Assembly (NCBI GenBank): GCA_016763255.1
Contig: JAESUA010000374.1
Coordinates: 1 to 10,159 of the forward strand
DNA length: 10,159 nucleotides
DNA from: Magnetovibrio sp.
Lineage (GTDB): Bacteria > Pseudomonadota > Alphaproteobacteria > Rhodospirillales > Magnetovibrionaceae
Direction: 5' to 3'
How positions within the stretch are numbered: position 1 is the stretch's first letter; each line of letters starts with the position of its first letter. Position numbers and translations under genes: made by a program. Under the pieces are notes generated by a model. The model did not search any database. It was given only the letters and a program-made list of their open reading frames with translations, and had not been told where the DNA came from. Shown here piece by piece: positions 6,273 to 10,159 of the stretch.

Positions 6273-8567
6273 CTATTTGGTCAAAGCCATGAACAGTTGC
6301 GGCAGTCTTTCGGGCAGTCGTTCAACATTGTCGATGACCGTATATTGATTCCCAAAAATGTCGCCAATGTAGTCATCGGCCTTTTTATCAAGATTGATGC
6401 AATAGGTGTAAATGCCGAGTTGATCGAGTTCTTGAACCGCCTTGCGGGTGTCTTCAATCAGGTGGCGTTCATCGCTGACATCGATGTCAAACGGTTCACC
6501 ATCGGTGAGCACCAACATCAATTTTTTATCACATTGACGATGTGCCAAAGTTTGCGCCCCATGGCGCAACGCCGCCCCCATACGGGTGGAATATCCGGCT
6601 TCAATTGCGGCCAAACGGCCCTTCACTTCATCATTCCAGGGTTCTGCAAATCCTTTGATGTGTTGGTAGCGCACCTCGTGGCGGGTGTTGGATGAAAATC
6701 CGGCAATCGCCAATTCATCACCCAATCGGTCCACCGCCCAGCCCATCAGCGCAACTGCTTCTTGGCTGAGTTCGAGAATGGTCTGGGTGCTGCCTTCGGG
6801 CACATCGTTGAGCGATTGTGACAAATCCAAAAGCAGCATCACCGAAATATCGCGGCCGTCATGACGGTGGCTCATGTTGATGCGTGGGTCGGGCTGGGCA
6901 CCGGATTTAAAATCGATCAACGAGCGGATCGCCACATCGAGATCAAGTTCCGAGCCTTCTTCTTGATAGCGCACCCGCACATAGCGTTGGGGTTTGAGCA
7001 TATCGAGCATTTGTTTGAGTCGTTTGGCCAACAAGGCGTGTTTGTCCAACAACCCATCGATGACCAAAGCATTGCCCGAAGGGTGCAGGCTTTCATACAG
7101 GCTGACCCAATCGGGGCGATAAGTTTTGTTCAAATAGTCCCATTCAGGGTAATGGCGAGGCGGCAAGCCCTGCTCTTCTTCATCTTCTTGATCGGTGGCG
7201 TTGCGGTCTTGTTCCTCGAACATTTCTTCTTCATCGCCGAGTTCATGGTATTTCCACATGTGGCGATTGTCGTCGCGGTAATCGACTTCGGTGTCGGCAA
7301 AATAGACATTGGCCGATTGATCTTCTTGGCGACGGGTGCGCGCGATAAACGAGATGGCCAGATTGGCGATATCCTGGGTGGAGCTTTCGCCGCCATTTTT
7401 ATCGTCCGCCATCAAATCGTGAAAACGCTGAACGAAATCGATCACATCTTTATTCTCGTAGGGATGATCGGCATCCAGCACAGCGTAAAAGTACATCGCC
7501 AATCGATGGAGAATGCAGGACTCCTTGTCCGGGTCACAGTCCCCTTCAATCGGCTTGGGGTGCAGCGCCTGATAAATATGGTGCAAACCCGGATATTCGC
7601 GCATGGTCAGGTACTCGACACGGGTGTCTTCAAAGACTTCCGCCGCAACCCGCTGAAAGGGGCTGAAATTGTCGGCAAAAATGGCTCGGGTCCAACGCCG
7701 GTGCGCCGCCATATGCGACAATAACGCCCGGTAACGATCTGTCCCTTTAACGCGAATTCCAATGCTTTCGTGTTCATAATCATCGTAGACATCAGGCACC
7801 CGCAGGCCGAGCTCATCAAAATACGGCAAGGGTTTGCGCAATTCGTCAAAGCCCAAGGAATACGGCACAAAATGCACGGCGTGTTCGTGCCACAAGCCCT
7901 TCATGTAGAGACCCATTTTGCGCTCATTATCGACAAACAACGTACCGTGCCGTTCGCGCTGCAAAATCGCCTTGGAATCCGCAGATTGCAGTGAAAAATA
8001 ATCTTTTTGACGCTCCGGGTGATCGAGATAATGCGCGGCCCCGTAAGCGATCCAATTCTGCAGCCCTTCCAGCGACAACTGGTTCAGCAAATACGGCATC
8101 TGAGCGAGCATTTGGGGCAGGCCGGGGCTGGGAATGGTCATGTGAATGCCATGGATCGAACCGGTGGTTTTTTCCATGAAGTCAAACAGCGTGGTGATGT
8201 ATTGGCTAAACATGTCTTGCGAACCCAAGCGGCGAGAGGCTTCGCCCAAGGACTGCAAAAACGGCAAGATCGCGCGACCGTTGGGGGTCCGCGACATTTT
8301 CCACACCGCTTGTGAGACCTTCTCGATCACCTCTTCACCCAAGCGTTCGCCGATTTCCGGCATTTCAGCCATGTAGACATGAACCGGCTCATAGCCGCGC
8401 CCGATCATGCAGATCAGCGATGCGCCGTCCAACAATGTACGCACCCCGTCACGCGAAAGCCGCGCCACCGCATCTTCCATGCAGCCGGCAAATGCGGTGT
8501 CGAGCTGTTCAAACCCGCACGAAAGCTGGGAGCGCAGTTCGTCCAATTCTTGTTGGCTGAGCGTCAT
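6273..8567 (-). CDS. cbbO: RuBisCO activase adaptor CbbO (VWA domain, CbbO/NorD family)
   Basis: The 764-residue adaptor of the CbbQ-CbbO RuBisCO activase. In this system it docks on the AAA+ ring and binds RuBisCO through its C-terminal von Willebrand A domain. The VWA domain (about 570-764) has an intact MIDAS: DLSQS at 581-585 (DxSxS), the Thr in YSTRMG near 661, and TDGEP at 688-692. The N-terminal helical part holds the CbbO/NorD-type SHMAAHRRW and VFEDTRVE segments. A very acidic linker lies at about 441-466. I choose the ATG at 8567 because it follows the cbbQ stop by 19 bp; the longer frame to 8681 would run through cbbQ. The ribosome site is weak. NorD is the main alternative, but the adjacent cbbM and cbbQ make CbbO the better name. 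Confidence 0.92.
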   Translation of the reverse strand: MTLSQQELDELRSQLSCGFEQLDTAFAGCMEDAVARLSRDGVRTLLDGASLICMIGRGYEPVHVYMAEMPEIGERLGEEVIEKVSQAVWKMSRTPNGRAILPFLQSLGEASRRLGSQDMFSQYITTLFDFMEKTTGSIHGIHMTIPSPGLPQMLAQMPYLLNQLSLEGLQNWIAYGAAHYLDHPERQKDYFSLQSADSKAILQRERHGTLFVDNERKMGLYMKGLWHEHAVHFVPYSLGFDELRKPLPYFDELGLRVPDVYDDYEHESIGIRVKGTDRYRALLSHMAAHRRWTRAIFADNFSPFQRVAAEVFEDTRVEYLTMREYPGLHHIYQALHPKPIEGDCDPDKESCILHRLAMYFYAVLDADHPYENKDVIDFVQRFHDLMADDKNGGESSTQDIANLAISFIARTRRQEDQSANVYFADTEVDYRDDNRHMWKYHELGDEEEMFEEQDRNATDQEDEEEQGLPPRHYPEWDYLNKTYRPDWVSLYESLHPSGNALVIDGLLDKHALLAKRLKQMLDMLKPQRYVRVRYQEEGSELDLDVAIRSLIDFKSGAQPDPRINMSHRHDGRDISVMLLLDLSQSLNDVPEGSTQTILELSQEAVALMGWAVDRLGDELAIAGFSSNTRHEVRYQHIKGFAEPWNDEVKGRLAAIEAGYSTRMGAALRHGAQTLAHRQCDKKLMLVLTDGEPFDIDVSDERHLIEDTRKAVQELDQLGIYTYCINLDKKADDYIGDIFGNQYTVIDNVERLPERLPQLFMALTK

Positions 8568-8586
8568 GATTAGGTGCGCCTTAAAA

Positions 8587-9402
8587 TCAGCCAAACACGG
8601 CGTCGATGGAATGTTTGAGGGTCGCGGCGATATCGGCATCGTCGGTGATCGGTGCAACCAAGGCCATACGGCAGGCCTCATTTGGGTTGATACCTTGCTT
8701 AATCAAGCGTGCGGCATAAACCAGCAAGCGCGTCGAGATGCCCTCATCCAGGCCGTGGCCTTTCAGGTTGCGGGCGCTTTCACCAACCTTCACCAACTTG
8801 ATTGCAATTTCCACATCGCTGTCGGTTTCTTTGGCGACGATGTCGGCCTCGACTTGGCCTTCGGCATACTTAAAATTCAGGCCCGAAAAGCGCTGTTTGG
8901 TGGACTGTTTGAGGTCCTTCATCAGGCTTTGATAACCGGGGTTATAACTGATCACCATTTGGAAATCTTCGTGGGCCCCGACCAACTCACCCTTTTTGTC
9001 GAGCGGCAAGGTGCGACGGTGATCGGTCAGCGGATGGATCACCACGGTGGTATCCTGGCGCGCCTCAACCACTTCATCAAGATAACAGATCGCGCCGATG
9101 CGCGCCGCCACGGTCAACGGACCATCCAACCAGCGCGTGCCGTTGGCATCCAGAAGATAGCGGCCAACCAAGTCAGACGCCGTCATGTCTTCGTTACAAG
9201 CCACGGTAATCAATGGCTTTTTAAGCTTCCACGCCATGTATTCGATGAACCGAGATTTACCGCAGCCGGTCGGTCCCTTGACCATCACCGGCAGACGTTC
9301 GGCATAGGCCGCTTCGTAAAGCGCCACTTCGTTGCCGGTCGACTTGTAGAAGGGTTCATCCGTGATCAGATATTGCTGAACGTCGGTTTCCGCGTGGGAC
9401 AT
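8587..9402 (-). CDS. cbbQ: RuBisCO activase AAA+ ATPase CbbQ (MoxR family)
   Basis: The 271-residue motor of the CbbQ-CbbO activase, which uses ATP to free inhibited RuBisCO sites of tight-bound sugar phosphates. Walker A GPTGCGKS is at 43-50, Walker B ICYLDE at 105-110, and NPGYQ (154-158) occupies the sensor-1 region. KQRFSGLNF follows, as in MoxR/CbbQ/NorQ proteins. The length is typical of the family. The ATG at 9402 is preferred over an in-frame TTG at 9420 because AAGGA lies ten bases upstream of it, inside the longer frame. The gene follows cbbM on the same strand after a strong terminator and precedes cbbO by 19 bp. NorQ/NirQ is excluded by context, not by motif, since the families share these signatures. 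Confidence 0.94.
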   Translation of the reverse strand: MSHAETDVQQYLITDEPFYKSTGNEVALYEAAYAERLPVMVKGPTGCGKSRFIEYMAWKLKKPLITVACNEDMTASDLVGRYLLDANGTRWLDGPLTVAARIGAICYLDEVVEARQDTTVVIHPLTDHRRTLPLDKKGELVGAHEDFQMVISYNPGYQSLMKDLKQSTKQRFSGLNFKYAEGQVEADIVAKETDSDVEIAIKLVKVGESARNLKGHGLDEGISTRLLVYAARLIKQGINPNEACRMALVAPITDDADIAATLKHSIDAVFG

Positions 9403-9443
9403 TACTTTGGAATCCTTCAAAAAATAATATTGAGATAAAAAAA

Positions 9444-9475
9444 CGGCCGAGAGCAGCTTACACCGCTCCCGGCCG
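9444..9475 (-). terminator. Rho-independent terminator between cbbM and cbbQ
   Basis: CGGCCG (9444-9449) pairs with CGGCCG (9470-9475), with GAGC/GCTC inside after one A/C mismatch and a 10-nt loop. On the - strand seven T residues follow directly. It starts 26 bp after the cbbM stop codon and 41 bp before the cbbQ start. Readthrough of it, or a promoter I could not find, must supply cbbQ and cbbO. Confidence 0.85.
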
Positions 9476-9501
9476 CCTTTGTAAGCAAGCTGACTGGGGG
9501 C

Positions 9502-10159
9502 TTATTTGTGCACGCCCAGTTTTTCACGCCAGCCCGGGAAGATTGAGTCGGCATCGCCAGGGAAGCTTTCGAAGGCACGCGCGAATTCTTTGTGCTCTTT
9601 GGCGAATTCGATCGGATCGGCACCTTGTTGCCAGCACTCGTAAGCCTGACGCAACGAGATCGCGCCCGCCGCCGGGCTGTCGATATGGCCGTAAGAGCCA
9701 CCACCCGAGGTGTTGATCAAGTTGGCATGGCCGAGGTTTTCGAAGAAGCCCGGCAAACGCAGCGCGTTCATGCCGCCCGAGATGATCGGCGTGGTCGGCT
9801 TCATGCCGTACCATTCCTGGTGATAAAAAGGACCATCGGCGCTGTCACGTTCGATCATGTAGGCGATGTTCGTATCGGACTTTTCGCCTTCCATTTTGCC
9901 GTAGCCCATGGTGCCCACGTGGATACCAGATGCACCCTGCAAGCGAGCCATTTTGGCCAGAACGAAGGCGGTGTAACCGCGCATAGCGGACGGTGACGTC
10001 ACGGCACCATGACCGGCACGGTGATAGTGCAGGTACTGGCCGGGGAAGCAACGACGTGCGGTGGTGATCATGCCGGGGCCGCCGACATAACCGTCAACCA
10101 AGAACGCGACTTTATCAGCATCGGGGCCGAAAGTTTCCAGGACAAACTCGCCACGGGCC
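9502..10159 (-). CDS. cbbM: RuBisCO large subunit, form II (C-terminal part; start outside window)
   Basis: Catalyses carboxylation of ribulose 1,5-bisphosphate; the form II enzyme needs no small subunit. The frame is open to the window edge, and 218 C-terminal residues are visible, a little under half of a usual protein of about 460 residues. Active-site segments are intact: HYHRAGHGA (R. rubrum His287), [14 protein letters not shown] (His321 and loop-6 Lys329), [11 protein letters not shown] (Ser368) and the phosphate-binding [10 protein letters not shown]. The stretch [16 protein letters not shown] near the C-terminus is characteristic of form II. Similarity to the R. rubrum enzyme, as I remember it, is high through the whole fragment. 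The missing N-terminal half contains the carbamylated Lys191. The C terminus ends [11 protein letters not shown] strong terminator follows, with cbbQ and cbbO beyond it. Confidence 0.97.
   Translation of the reverse strand, partial: ARGEFVLETFGPDADKVAFLVDGYVGGPGMITTARRCFPGQYLHYHRAGHGAVTSPSAMRGYTAFVLAKMARLQGASGIHVGTMGYGKMEGEKSDTNIAYMIERDSADGPFYHQEWYGMKPTTPIISGGMNALRLPGFFENLGHANLINTSGGGSYGHIDSPAAGAISLRQAYECWQQGADPIEFAKEHKEFARAFESFPGDADSIFPGWREKLGVHK

Noticed and set aside
6861..7724. + strand open frame of 287 codons with hydrophobic-looking product
   Set aside because: Fully antisense to cbbO. The apparent hydrophobic segments come from reading the complement of its acidic linker codons.
8568..8681. 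N-terminal extension of CbbO by 38 residues
   Set aside because: It would overlap cbbQ in another frame and looks unlike the family N-terminus; the ATG at 8567 fits the gene spacing.
6273..9402. Reading the Q/O pair as norQ-norD of nitric oxide reductase
   Set aside because: The motifs are shared, but no norCB is present and cbbM lies directly upstream on the same strand, so the RuBisCO activase assignment is better.
8407..9438. Long + strand open frame (343 codons) opposite cbbQ and the start of cbbO
   Set aside because: It is antisense to two confidently identified genes, its product has no recognisable domain, and long antisense frames are common opposite such codon usage.

Overview
The window looks like part of the chromosome of an autotrophic alphaproteobacterium, most likely Rhodospirillales-like. 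The visible C-terminal half of its form II RuBisCO closely resembles the Rhodospirillum rubrum enzyme as I remember it. The window also carries a protein of the alphaproteobacterial TIGR02186/Alph_Pro_TM family. No genus can be fixed from the sequence alone, although a sulfur- or iron-oxidising or magnetotactic relative would fit.

Layout. Bases 1-2337 (+ strand) hold a tight five-gene cassette: the end of a TauE/SafE (TSUP) anion exporter, a periplasmic membrane-anchored TIGR02186 protein, a single-domain universal stress protein, a Cys-rich DUF1272 protein and a thioredoxin-like [2Fe-2S] ferredoxin. A bidirectional hairpin terminator (2336-2365) separates it from the rest, which all runs on the - strand. 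Read in the direction of transcription (right to left) that block is: cbbM (partial, RuBisCO large subunit form II), a strong terminator, cbbQ, cbbO, a 390-bp non-coding gap, rpe, a terminator, a 195-bp promoter/operator region, a DASS/SLC13 anion permease and a tandem-domain universal stress protein.

How the genes work together. CbbM fixes CO2. CbbQ (AAA+ ATPase) and CbbO (VWA/MIDAS adaptor) form the Q2O2-type RuBisCO activase. Rpe makes ribulose 5-phosphate for the Calvin cycle. The terminator between cbbM and cbbQ would keep activase expression well below RuBisCO expression. The two transporters (TSUP, DASS), three USP domains and a small ferredoxin suggest an anion-transport, stress and redox neighbourhood. 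A link to sulfur-oxyanion handling or inorganic carbon is inference only.

The most interesting unexplained signal is the gap between cbbO and rpe (5882-6272). On the - strand it has a good sigma70-type promoter (TTGACT, 17 bp, TACAAA), about 200 nt of sequence with several strong nested stems, and a 15-bp terminator hairpin with a pyrimidine-rich tail. This could be an undescribed small RNA, a divergent 6S-like RNA, or a regulated leader controlling rpe. A second non-coding signal is a set of GTGCA inverted repeats around a candidate promoter of the DASS permease.
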